Below are positions 48,981 to 59,200 of a stretch of 64,000 nucleotides of DNA, in pieces (position 1 is the stretch's first letter; each line of letters starts with the position of its first letter). A program made the position numbers and the translations under genes. Below the pieces are notes generated by a model. The model was not told the DNA's origin and ran no database searches. It saw nothing but the letters and a program-made list of their open reading frames with translations. The stretch comes from Oryzias latipes (taxonomy: Eukaryota > Chordata > Actinopteri > Beloniformes > Adrianichthyidae), in the NCBI RefSeq assembly GCF_002234675.1, contig NC_019879.2:1794619-1858618 (forward strand). The letters run 5' to 3'.

Positions 48981-49553
48981 TACTGTACAGCAGGGGTGTC
49001 CAAAGTTTTTTTGGTAGGGGCCAAATACAGAAAAATGAGCAAAGGTCCGGGCCGCACACAAGAGGTGACATATTGACACATGATTACTGTGTATTTCTAA
49101 CTCACATATAATGTGAAGAACATTGCTCTCAGTGGGAGCAGTGATGCTGATCTGTGCCACATAAAACAATCGCACGTCAAAATGAAACATTCACTCAGAC
49201 AATGGAACCTCATTCCAACCAGGCAGTTCAGAACGGCTTTATTGATCAGCTGAAGCCAGCAGATCTTTACATACGTAGCCGTTAGTGTGGTTGACTGGCA
49301 GAGTGCACTATTTTGTAGATTATAAAGAGTCGACTGTTTTCTCAGAAAAGTAGACCAAAAAAATGGGATTATGGGTGACCAACGAGGAAAACTTTAACAT
49401 TAAACACACACAATTTAAAAAGCTTTATTTTACAATTACACTCAAAATATGCAGCTATGAACAAAAAAAAATTCCAAAAACAAAGCATGTTCTTTTTTAC
49501 ATAAAGGGAATACTTTTTCACAGTTCAGAATGCATTTTCTTCTCCTTTTAGGT

Positions 49554-50064
49554 TCACTCTATCTCTGTGAAGCGTGCAAACATGGTCTTTCGAACAGCAT
49601 CCTTGTAAGTGTCAGACGGAGACGGTTCATAGGAGCTTCCTTTTCTTCCTAAGCCTGTGCCCTTTGCTCTTATGAAGCCTGTGGGGAGACGTGAAGGCCA
49701 TCATTAGGAGAGACAGGCAGGCGGTAACGCTGCTAATTACATGAGGAAAATAGTGAAGGAGGCCTGGATGGACGGCGTTTGTTGACTCACCGCGATGGTA
49801 AAAAAACTGTTGTTGAGCTTGCAGGCTAGCTGCCATTTGCTTGAAGTTCTGTGCTCGTTCGGCACCTGTGCACGAAGCGCAGCTGCTCTGATGCTTGGTC
49901 TCATAGTGCCAACTGACATTTTACTCTTTCATCACGGCAACATCTTCAGTGCAAATCAAACAGACACACTGTCCGTTGATTTCCTTGAAGAAATATTCAT
50001 TTTCCCACCATGTTTGAAATAGTCTACACTCACTTGCTATCTTGCGTTTCTTCGGTGCTGCCAT
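49554..50064 (-). pseudogene. Two-exon BED zinc-finger mini-gene in the hAT element
   Basis: Exon 1 (50064-49791) starts MAAPKKRKIASECRLFQTWW and carries the BED-type ligands CLIC and HYETKH. It ends with GTGAGTC in phase 1. Exon 2 (49678-49554) has acceptor CACAG, restores the frame and reads GFIRAKGTGLGRKG to RFTEIE and TGA. The predicted product is about 131 residues: the DNA-binding N-terminus of a hAT transposase plus a short basic tail, without the catalytic core. One in-frame TAA replaces the expected Tyr codon (MKE-stop-NVSWHYETKH), so this copy is broken. The start codon lies at the edge of the left inverted arm, which would therefore hold its promoter. Confidence 0.65.
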
Positions 50065-50069
50065 TTACT

Positions 50070-52235
50070 GCGGTCAAGCCAGCCGTCATTCGGAACTGCG
50101 GTGTCAAATGAGCCACTCCTGAATTTTCACTGCTCTCGCATTCTCAGCTTTACGGTAACAGAGCAACAACGGCTAAAGTCCGGTTTTCAAAGGAATTTTA
50201 GAACAGTGAAAAGTCAAATGAATGTTTAGAGAAAAAATACACTAGCTACTCTTATCAAATAATAAAACAATTTTTTTTAATAAAAAGGCTAAGAATAAAT
50301 TGGGTGTTAATAAGTATACTCCCAACCATATAGCCCATTCATTTATGTTAATAGTAAATATAATTTAAGTTTTCACATATGGACATGTTACGATGTAAAA
50401 TATTTATCAGAATCAGTACAGACACTTTATAATATAAAAAAGGAGACTTGATCTAAATGTCAATACTGTTTGAGATTTGCCACAACATAGCATCTTATGA
50501 GAGAGATGCAATGTTTGAGACACTGTAGTTTAAAATGTTGCCATAATCCAGGCCATCAGCTCCATTTATACTCTTTAGCAATATGTTGACTACACATACT
50601 GATATTTCCAGACACTTTTACTGTAGAAATTCTGAGTTATCCATGTTTGAAATCCCAAATATTTTAAAATTTCACAAGTGCTGAGCGTCTTTTTCTGACA
50701 AAGATGCAATGTTTGAGACACTGTAGTTTAATATTTCGCCATAATCCAGGCCATCAGCTCCTTTTATTCTCTTCAGGACTATGTTGACTACACATACTGA
50801 TATTTCCAGACACTTTTACTGTAGAAATTTTGAGTTATTCATGTTTGAAATCCCAAATATTTTACATTGCTGAGCATCTTTTTCTGACAAAGATGCCATT
50901 TTTGGAACACTGTAATTCAGAATTTACCCATAATCCATGACAGTTACTACTTTAGTTCCCTTCAGGAACATGTCTACTACATAGTCTGTCATTTTCAGAC
51001 ACTTTTACTGTAGAAAATTGGAATTATTCACGTTTGAAAACACTAATATTTTATGTTATCAAAAGTATAAATCGTCTTTTTCTGCCAGAGATGCCATTTT
51101 TGGCACACTGTAATTCAGAAATTACCCATAATCCAGGACAACTACTACTTGAGTTCCCTTCAGGAACATGTCTACTACCTAGTCTGTCATTTTCAGACAC
51201 TTTTACTGTAGAAAATTGGAATTATTCATGTTTGAAAACACAAATATTTTATGTTATCAAAAGTGTAAATCGTCTCTTTCTGACAGAGATGCCATGTTTG
51301 ACTCACTTTAGTTAAGGATTTACCCATAATCCAGGACAACAACTACTTTAGTTCCCTTCAGGAACATTTCTACTACCTAGTCTGTCATTTTAAGACACTT
51401 TTACTGTAGAAAATTGGAATTATTCATGTTTGAAAACACAAATATTTTATGTTATCAAAAGTGTAAATCGTCTCTTTCTGACAGAGATGCCATGTTTGAC
51501 TCACTGTAGTTAAGGATTTACCCATAATCCAGGACAACAACTACTTTAGTTCCCTTCAGGAACATGTTTACTACCTAATCTGTCATTTTCAGACACTTTT
51601 ACTGTAGAAAATTGGAATTATTCATGTTTGAAAACACAAATATTTTATGTTATCAAAAGTGTAAATCGTCTCTTTCTGACAGAGATGCCATGTTTGACTC
51701 ACTGTAGTTAAGGATTTACCCATAATCCAGGACAACAACTACTTTAGTTCCCTTCAGGAACATGTCTACTACCTAATCTGTCATTTTCAGACACTTTTAC
51801 TGTAGAAAATTGGAATTATTCATGTTTGAAAACACAAATATTTTATGTTATCAAAAGTGTAAATCGTCTTTTTCTGACAAAGATGCCATTTCTGGCACAC
51901 TGTAATTCAGAATTTACCCATAATCCATGACAGTTACTACTTTATTTCCCTTTAGGAACATGTCTACTACCTAATCAGTCATTTTCAGACACTTTTTCTG
52001 TAGAAAATTGGATTTATTCATGTTTGAAAACACAAATATTATATGGTATGAAAAGTATAAATTGTCTTTTATTGAGAGATGCCATGTTTGAGACACTGTA
52101 GTTCAGAATTTACCCATAATCCATGACAACAACTACTTAAATTCCCTTTAGGAACATGTCTACTACTTAATCAGTCATTTTCAAAAACTTTTACTGTAGA
52201 AAATTGGAATTATTAATCACTTTAAGAAATTATTC
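50070..52235 (+). repeat. Left arm of the giant inverted repeat with ~195-bp tandem units
   Basis: The outer ~400 bp (50070-50470) is single-copy. The rest is about nine tandem units of 190-200 bp, each with CACTTTTACTGTAGAAA, TTCATGTTTGAAA, GACAAAGATGCCAT-like and ACCCATAATCCA-like blocks. Inner units are nearly identical to each other and outer ones differ more. The whole is the reverse complement of 53661-55306. Confidence 0.92.
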
Positions 52236-52254
52236 ATGGCGTTAGTTTGTGTAT

Positions 52255-52545
52255 TGTAGCGTGTTAGGAATGATGATGCCGGTTTTATCAAAACTTCTCA
52301 TTTATTCGAACAGCTCTCATTACTGTCGGCCGTAACCACGCCATACATCCCATAACCACAACACAGGAACTCCTCCACTCTCGCGGTACTTTCTCACCCA
52401 CCACCACGCCCCCAGCTCTCCTCCTCTGTTGTTCCATTTCCAACTCCATGCACATTCAATGTAATCCTAACAGTCATACAACAGAACAATTTAACATCTA
52501 AACAACAGAACATTAACGATTGTAACAGAACACAGGGACGCTACA
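52255..52545 (-). repeat. Possible BEL-type solo LTR
   Basis: A 291-bp block begins TGTAGCGT and ends ACGCTACA. Its termini resemble those of the BEL LTRs at 55606 and 62821 (TGTAGCAC...GTTACA). On the minus strand it has an AATAAA near 52310 at a similar place. No exact target duplication is visible. Confidence 0.45.
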
Positions 52546-52559
52546 CTATTTTAAATAAA

Positions 52560-53140
52560 ACAACATTGTGAGGACACATTTTTAAGTGTGCTCGATTACG
52601 TCATAATATTATATTTATTATAAAAAGGTCCTCCATAGCACCATCAGATGCTGCATGTGAGAATTTGGCAGACCACTTCAGGAGTAAAATCAATGCTATT
52701 AGATCTAACCTTTTAACTCACAAATGTGTTGATTTTAATGAATCTATAACATTGTATTCGTCAGAGGAAACACTGGAAAGGTTTGTCCTGGTTGATGCCG
52801 TGGCACTTGGTTCTCTCCCACTTAAAGCCAACCACCTGCCTTCAGACCCAATCCCCACATCGTTGTTTAATACATTTCACGACTTTTTTGAGTTTGAGTT
52901 TTTAAATTTAGTAAATTGTTCTCTTCAGACAGGTGTCTTCCTGCTGCCTTTAAAAGAGCCTCTTCTGAAGAAGAACAATTTAGATCCTTGAACATTATCA
53001 GTTACCTGAAAAGTCTGAAGAACACCTTGGAGGTGTTTCAGAAAGTACTCTTTGAGCTTGATGTCTTGAAACCAATCCCAAAGGTAATGTATTTAAAAAA
53101 AATAACTTCTGGTGTAAGCTTTCTTCTAAAAAACCGGTGT
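52560..53140 (+). pseudogene. L2-type LINE RT fragment
   Basis: The plus strand reads ADHFRSKINAIRSNLLTHKC, DPIPTSLFNTFHDFFEFEFL, NLVNCSLQTGVFLLPLKEPL and LKKNNLDP. This is the region between endonuclease and RT, plus the first RT block, of an L2 LINE. It then breaks down after a frame change. It lies in the spacer between the arms of the hAT palindrome. Confidence 0.75.
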
Positions 53141-53144
53141 TGAA

Positions 53145-53660
53145 CTTGAGGCCTGGAGGCCTGATGTCCTGCTGGCCTTGGGGGGGGGGGGGGGGGGGGA
53201 GTTACCTGGAGCGTGGGGGCGGGTCTTCCTGGGAGGGCCCTGACTCATGCCTGGGCCGGGGCGGGGGGATGCTCAGGACTCCTGGGTGGTGGTGGGGCAC
53301 CTGTCTGGGGCTTGGGGTGCTCCCCTGGGGCGGGGCCCCTCGTTGGGACCTCTGGGCGGGGTGGAGGGGCTGCTCTGCTGGTCAGGCTGGGGCTTGCACT
53401 CTCTCGCCCTCTGCGCCCTCCTGCCCTCTGGCGTGGGGGCGCCATGGCGGGCCCGCTGGCCCTGCCTGAGTCTCGGATGTGGCTGCCCGCCGGGCGGTCT
53501 GCTCTATCTGCTGCGATGAGTGGGTGCTGGGGGGGTCCCGGCCCCCGCTGCTGCTGCGGTGGGTGTCTTGGTGGGGGGGCGGCTGGATTCTCTCCCTCTT
53601 AACACATTCCACCATCCACTTCAGCAGAAAATAAATACTCATTTGAGCACAGGTGTTAGG
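53145..53660 (+). repeat. G-rich repeat, copy D (lacks the 3' part)
   Basis: The plus strand is G-rich and equals the reverse complement of about 41330-41660 and 42830-43250 (ACCATCCACTTCAGCAGAAA, GAGCACAGGTGTTAG). Unlike copies A-C it has neither the AATAAA block nor a poly(A) tail. It contains an 18-19 base G-run near 53180 and joins the right palindrome arm at 53661. Confidence 0.75.
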
Positions 53661-55306
53661 TACAGTGTGCCAAAAATGGCATCTCTGTCAGAAAAAGACG
53701 ATTTACACTTTTGATAACATAAAATATTAGTGTTTTCAAACATGAATAATTCCAATTTTCTACAGTAAAAGTGTCTGAAAATGACAGATTAGGTAGTAGA
53801 CATGTTCCTAAAGGGAACTAAAGTAGTTGTTGTCATGGATTATGGGTAAATTCTGAATTACAGTGTTCCAAAAATGGCATCTTTGTCAGAAAAAGATGCT
53901 CAGCACTTGTGAAAATGTAAAATATTTGGGATTTCAAACATGAATAACTCAAAATTTCTACAGTAAAAGTGTCTGGAAATATCAGTATGTGTAGTCAACA
54001 TAGTCCAGAAGAGAATGAGAGGAGCTGATGGCCTGGATTATGGCGAAATATTAAACTACAGTGTCTCAAACATTGCATCTTTGTCAGAAGAAGACGATTG
54101 GACTTTGTCAAAATGTAAAATATTTTGGATTTCAAACATGAATAACTCTAAATTTCTACAGTAAAGGTGTCTGGAAATATTAGTATGTGTAGTCAACATA
54201 GTCCTGAAAAGAATAAAAGGAGCTGATGTCCTGGATTATGGCGAAATATTAAACTACAGTGTCTCAAACATTGCATCTTTGTCAGAAAAAGACGATTGGA
54301 CTTAGTCAAAATGAAAAATATTTGGGATTTCAAACATGAATAACTCAAAATTTCTACAGTAAAAGTGTCTGGAAATATCAGTATGTGTAGTCAACATAGT
54401 TCTGAAGAGAATAAAAGGAGCTGATGGCCTGGATTATGGTGAAATATTAAACTACAGTGTCTCAAACATTGCATCTTTGTCAGAAAAAGACGATTGGACT
54501 TTGTAAAAATGTAAAATATTTTGGATTTCAAACATAAATAACTCTAAATTTCTACAGTAAAAGTGTCTGAAAATATTAGTATGTGTAGTCAACATAGTCC
54601 TGAAGAGAATAAAAGGAGCTGATGGCCTGGATTATGGCGAAATATCAAACTACAGTGTCTCAAACATTGCATCTTTGTCAGAAAAAGACGTTTGGACATG
54701 GTCAAAATGTAAAATATTTGGGATTTCAAACATGGATAACTCAAAATTTCTAAAGTAAAAGTGTCTGGAAATATCAGTATGTGTAGTCAACATAGTCCTG
54801 AAGAGTATAAATGGAGCTGATGGCCTGGATTATGGCAACATTTTAAACTACAGTGTCTCAAACATTGCATCTCTCTCATAAGATGCTATGTTGTGACAAA
54901 TCTCAAACAGTATTGACATTTAGATCAAGTCTCCTGTTTTATATTATAAAGTGTCTGTACTGATTCTGATAAATATTTTACATCGTAACATGTCCATATG
55001 TGAAAACTTAAATTATATTTACTATTAACATAAATGAATGGGCAATATGGTTGGGAGTATACTTATTAACACCCAATTTATTCTTAGCCTTTTATTAAAA
55101 AAAATATTTTATTATTTGATAAGAGTAGCTAGTGTATTTTTTCTCTAAACATTCATTTGACTTTTCACTGTTCTAAAATTCCTTTGAAAACCGGACTTTA
55201 GCCGTTGTTGCTCTGTTACCGTAAAGCTGAGAATGCGAGAGCAGTGAAAATTCAGGAGCGGCTCATTTGACACCGCAGTTCCGAATGACGGCTGGCTTGA
55301 CGGCAG
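53661..55306 (-). repeat. Right arm of the giant inverted repeat with ~195-bp tandem units
   Basis: This is the reverse complement of the left arm, but with about six or seven tandem units instead of nine. The outer 54880-55306 part matches 50070-50470 almost base for base, including the region upstream of the BED mini-gene start codon. Homology stops at GGCAGT (about 55306), just short of that start codon. Confidence 0.92.
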
Positions 55307-55600
55307 TTGCCATTTCTGGTGACTTGTGGTAAATATTCTTCTTTGCTTAATTTTGTTTAGTGGAGAAGCACCTTTCTGTGACCGACTCCATCTAGTGTTG
55401 AAACTGAGAAGTGCAACAGAGTTGAGCTCAAGCGCCATGTGCGGGCCATGTTCAATTATATTTTTAAAATTTGCTGCGGGCCAATAAAAACAGACCCGCG
55501 GGCCGTAGTTTGGACACCCCTGCTGTACAGTCTTTGATATTAATAATTAATAAGCAGAGCAGTGGTTTTATTTCATTGCAGAGCCACAAAAGTAGCTTTA

Positions 55601-55605
55601 TATGT
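55601..55605. repeat. BEL target-site duplication, left copy
   Basis: TATGT, repeated at 63299-63303 directly after the other LTR. A 5-bp duplication fits BEL/Pao integrase. Confidence 0.88.
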
Positions 55606-56083
55606 TGTAGCACCCTCGAGGAATTAGCATGAGCACGAGGTGTTTAAAACAGGGTTTATTGGTCTTCACAACCCGTGAGAACTGGCAGCAAAATAAAAAC
55701 ACAAATATGCATCAAAAATAATTTTACAGCTTACAAAATATGAATCTTAAATTATACAAATAAAAGCACACAAACCTCGTGGGCTGACATCCACGAGGGG
55801 CTAATTACTCATTTGGCTTCAGCTTTCCTTTAACTTTCTAAATAAACACAATAAACAAATTATTACATTGATAATTCTGTTATACATCGATGTGATCTCT
55901 ACTGATCTTACCGGAGATCTTCACGTGGCTGCAGCAATGCACTGATAGCTGTGTGCGTAGTTAAATGTGTCCGTGTGGAACTTTAATTGAACTTTGTTCC
56001 ACATGCTCTCACCACTAGATGGCGCAAATTGAAATATAATTTAGAACAACAGAATAAACACATAAATGTTTGGGACTGTTACA
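55606..56083 (-). repeat. BEL 3' LTR
   Basis: 478 bp. On the minus strand it begins TGTAACAGTCCC and ends GGGTGCTACA. The minus-strand AATAAA lies at 55655-55660. Confidence 0.95.
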
Positions 56084-56228
56084 CTCCCACCAATCACTTG
56101 TAATTTATAGAACTAAATATTGCTTTTAAACTTATGAACTAGTTATTCTTAATATGCAATGAATTGTGAACTAATTATGGAATATGACTTGTTACTCTTT
56201 TATTTAGAGTATTAAGAGTTCAGTCTCC

Positions 56229-59200
56229 TTAATTTGCTTCTAACAGGACAACTGTCTTCTGAATGGGCCTTTCCAGATAAACAGGTTTGGAGATACGCTT
56301 TCCTTTTTCATCTAGAGTGCGATCACTCATCAGTAGCTTGTCCTTTCTCACTCTTTGATCCTTACTAGGGTACACATCAACGATTTTTGCCAACTTCCAC
56401 TGGTTTCGTGGTGTTATTTCATCTTTCAAAAGCACAATATCATTGATTTGTGCATTTCGGTATTGTTTAGTCCATTTTTGTCTACTTTGAAGATTCAGCA
56501 AGTACTCCTTTTTCCATCTTATCCAGAAGGTATTGGCAAGGAGTTGAACACGACGCCATCTCTTCTGAAGATAAAGATCTTCCTTGACAAACTTGCCTGG
56601 TGGTGGAGAGATGATTGTGGACTTCATGGTCAATATGTGGTTTGGCGTCAGAGGTTCTGGGCTTGATGGGTCACATAGTTGATCTGTGGTAAGAGGTCGA
56701 CTATTTATCACTGCCATGACTTCATAAAGGAAAGTTCTTAGAGAGGAGCTGTCAAGTTGTTTAGCTGATTGTTCAAGGATGGATGACAGAACACTTCTTA
56801 TGGTGCGGATTTGTCGTTCCCAGACACCACCCATATGACTTGAAGCTGGGGTGTTCAATAGAAACTCGCATTCCAGATTTTCCAGCTTGATTTGGTCCAT
56901 TTCCTTGAATGCCTCTGCAAACTCATTTCTTGTACCAACAAAGTTTGTTCCCTGATCGCATCTTATCTGACGAACTGAGCCTCTTATGGCAATGAATGCA
57001 CGCAGTGCATTGATGAAGGCATCGGTGGTTAAATCATCAAGCATTTCTATGTGCACTGCTCTTGAGCACATGCAGGTGATTAACAAGCCGTAACGCTTTA
57101 GCTCCTTCCTGCCTTCCTTGACATAAAAAGGACCAAAGCAGTCCATCTCACAGTAGGTGAATGGTGGAGTAGTCTCCATCCGATCTTTCGGGAGGTCTGC
57201 CATTTTCTGCTGTTCTGTGCATCTCCTGAACTTTCTGCATTTGACACATCTGTGGATATAAGAGGATACAACCTTGCTGCAGCCAAGGATCCAATATCCA
57301 CTTGCGCGTAGCTCGTTCATAGTGATCCCTCGTCCTTGATGGTGAGTTTTCTCATGGTAATGCTTGATGAGTAACATTGACACATGGCTGTCTCTTGGTA
57401 AGATAACTGGATGCTTGATATTAGAATGTAAAGCAGCATGCTTGAGACGTCCTCCAACTCGAAGTGAGCCTTGGTCATCCAGAAATGCACTCAATTTATG
57501 TAACTTTTTGACAATGTCTTTGGTTTGTATTGATGTGGGATTTTGAAGGGACTTTATTTCATGCGAGAAGGCAGCATCTTGAACCATTCTGATAACTGTC
57601 AGCTCTGCTTCCCTTCTTTCTTCCACATTACTGACTTCACAAGATCTTCTCTTGCGTTCCTTCACTTCCTTTGCAAGGCGCTTGAGTCTAGCAATGGCTT
57701 TGATCATTCTTGACCAGTCTGAGAACTTGTGTATGCGATCCAGAAGAGATCTTTGTTCTTTGGCTTGTGTCTTGAGCACCTGAACCTTCTTGACTTCCGG
57801 ATCACTGCTTGATATCTCTCCCACCTTGATCTCACCACTGGACATGACCTTCTGCCAGAGAAAATCTGGACCTTGAAACCAGTTTGAGGCTATAAGTTGT
57901 TCAGCTGTAAGACCTCTAGAGGCATGGTCTGCTGGGTTCTCTTCAGACGCCACATACCTCAACTGTTCAGGCTCTGTGCTTTGTTTGATACGTTCAACTC
58001 TGTTTGCAACAAAAACATGGAACCTCCTGGCTTCATTCGCGATGTATCCTAGAACAACCTTTGAATCGGTCCAGTAGGTTTCTTGCAACATTTCAACTTC
58101 CAGTTCCTTTTTCAGCATATCACCAGTGCGAACAGCAACTACAGCAGCTGACAACTCAAGTCGGGGAATGGTTGTAACTTTCGATGGTGGAACTCTTGAT
58201 CTTCCCATCACCAAGGAACAGTGGACTTCACCAGATGTGCTTACTGCTCTGAGCTAGGTACACATGCCGTATCCAGAAGCACTGGCGTCAGAGAAATGGT
58301 GCAGTTCATAATGCTCTGCCTTGAAGTTATTTGGAGTGTAGCATCTTTGAATCTTTACCTTTGCCAAATTCCTTAGATCAAGCAGCCAAGATTCCCACTG
58401 AGGTCGAAGATTTTCAGGTAAGGTGTCATCCCAGCTGAGTTTATCTCGACACATCTGCTGCAGGATCTGCTTTCCTAGCAGGATGAAGGGTGACACAAAT
58501 CCAAGTGGATCGAACACAGAGGTGGATAAAACTCCTCTTCGAGTGAGTGGATTTTCCTTAACAGTCACTCTGAACTGGAACTGGTCTGATTCCACACACC
58601 ATTGCACGCCTAGTGCTCTCTCTATGTGGATTTCACTCAATGCCATGTCCTTATTTTTGGCAGATACTAAACATTCTTCCTTTGGAAGGGAATACAAGAC
58701 CTTTGTGCTGTTTGATATGAACTTGTGTAATCGAAGTTTGCCTGTGCTGCAGAGTTCACGTGCCTCTTTGACTAACTGTACTGCTTGGCTTTCCGTATCA
58801 ACACTTGCTAAGCCATCGTCGACATAGAAGTTTGTTTTTATAAACTTCACTGTTTCCTCACTGAAGCGTCCTTCTCATTCAGCTGCCAGATGTTTGAGGC
58901 CATAGTTAGCGCAGCCTGGAGAAGATGCCGCACCGAACAGATGAACTTTCATTCTGTAGATGGTAAATGGGGTGTCGAGGTCGCCGTTCTCCCACCATAA
59001 GAACCGTAGGTAGTCTTGGTCAGCAGCACACACGTGAAACTGGTGAAACATGCGTTCAATATCGCACATTATAGCCACTGGGCTTCTACGGAAACGACAC
59101 AAGACTCCGAGCAGGGTGTTTGTAAGCTCTGGGCCGGTCAAAAGATGGTCGTTAATGGATGTTCCTTGAAACTTAGCAGAGCCATCAAAGACAATGCGAA

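Larger units (their letters stand above)
48991..55521. mobile_element. Palindromic hAT element, 6.5 kb
   Basis: The ends are inverted copies of CAGGGGTGTCCAAA, the hAT/Charlie terminus, each followed inward by GGCCGC/GGCCCGCGGG-type sequence. An exact 8-bp target duplication, CTGTACAG, flanks them at 48983-48990 and 55522-55529, as hAT transposases make. Inside lie a small BED-finger gene (49554-50064) and two large inverted arms built of ~195-bp tandem units (50070-52235 and 53661-55306). A 1.4-kb centre holds a possible solo LTR, an L2 relic and copy D of the G-rich repeat. No catalytic transposase domain is seen, so it must have moved in trans. Confidence 0.85.

Noticed and set aside
53137..53602. 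Gly/Trp-rich frames on the plus strand
   Set aside because: Part of G-rich repeat copy D, non-coding by the same argument as copy C.
50470..54880. Regularly spaced repeats considered as a CRISPR-like array
   Set aside because: Units are ~195 bp, adjacent without unique spacers, inverted in two arms and lie in a eukaryotic hAT element.
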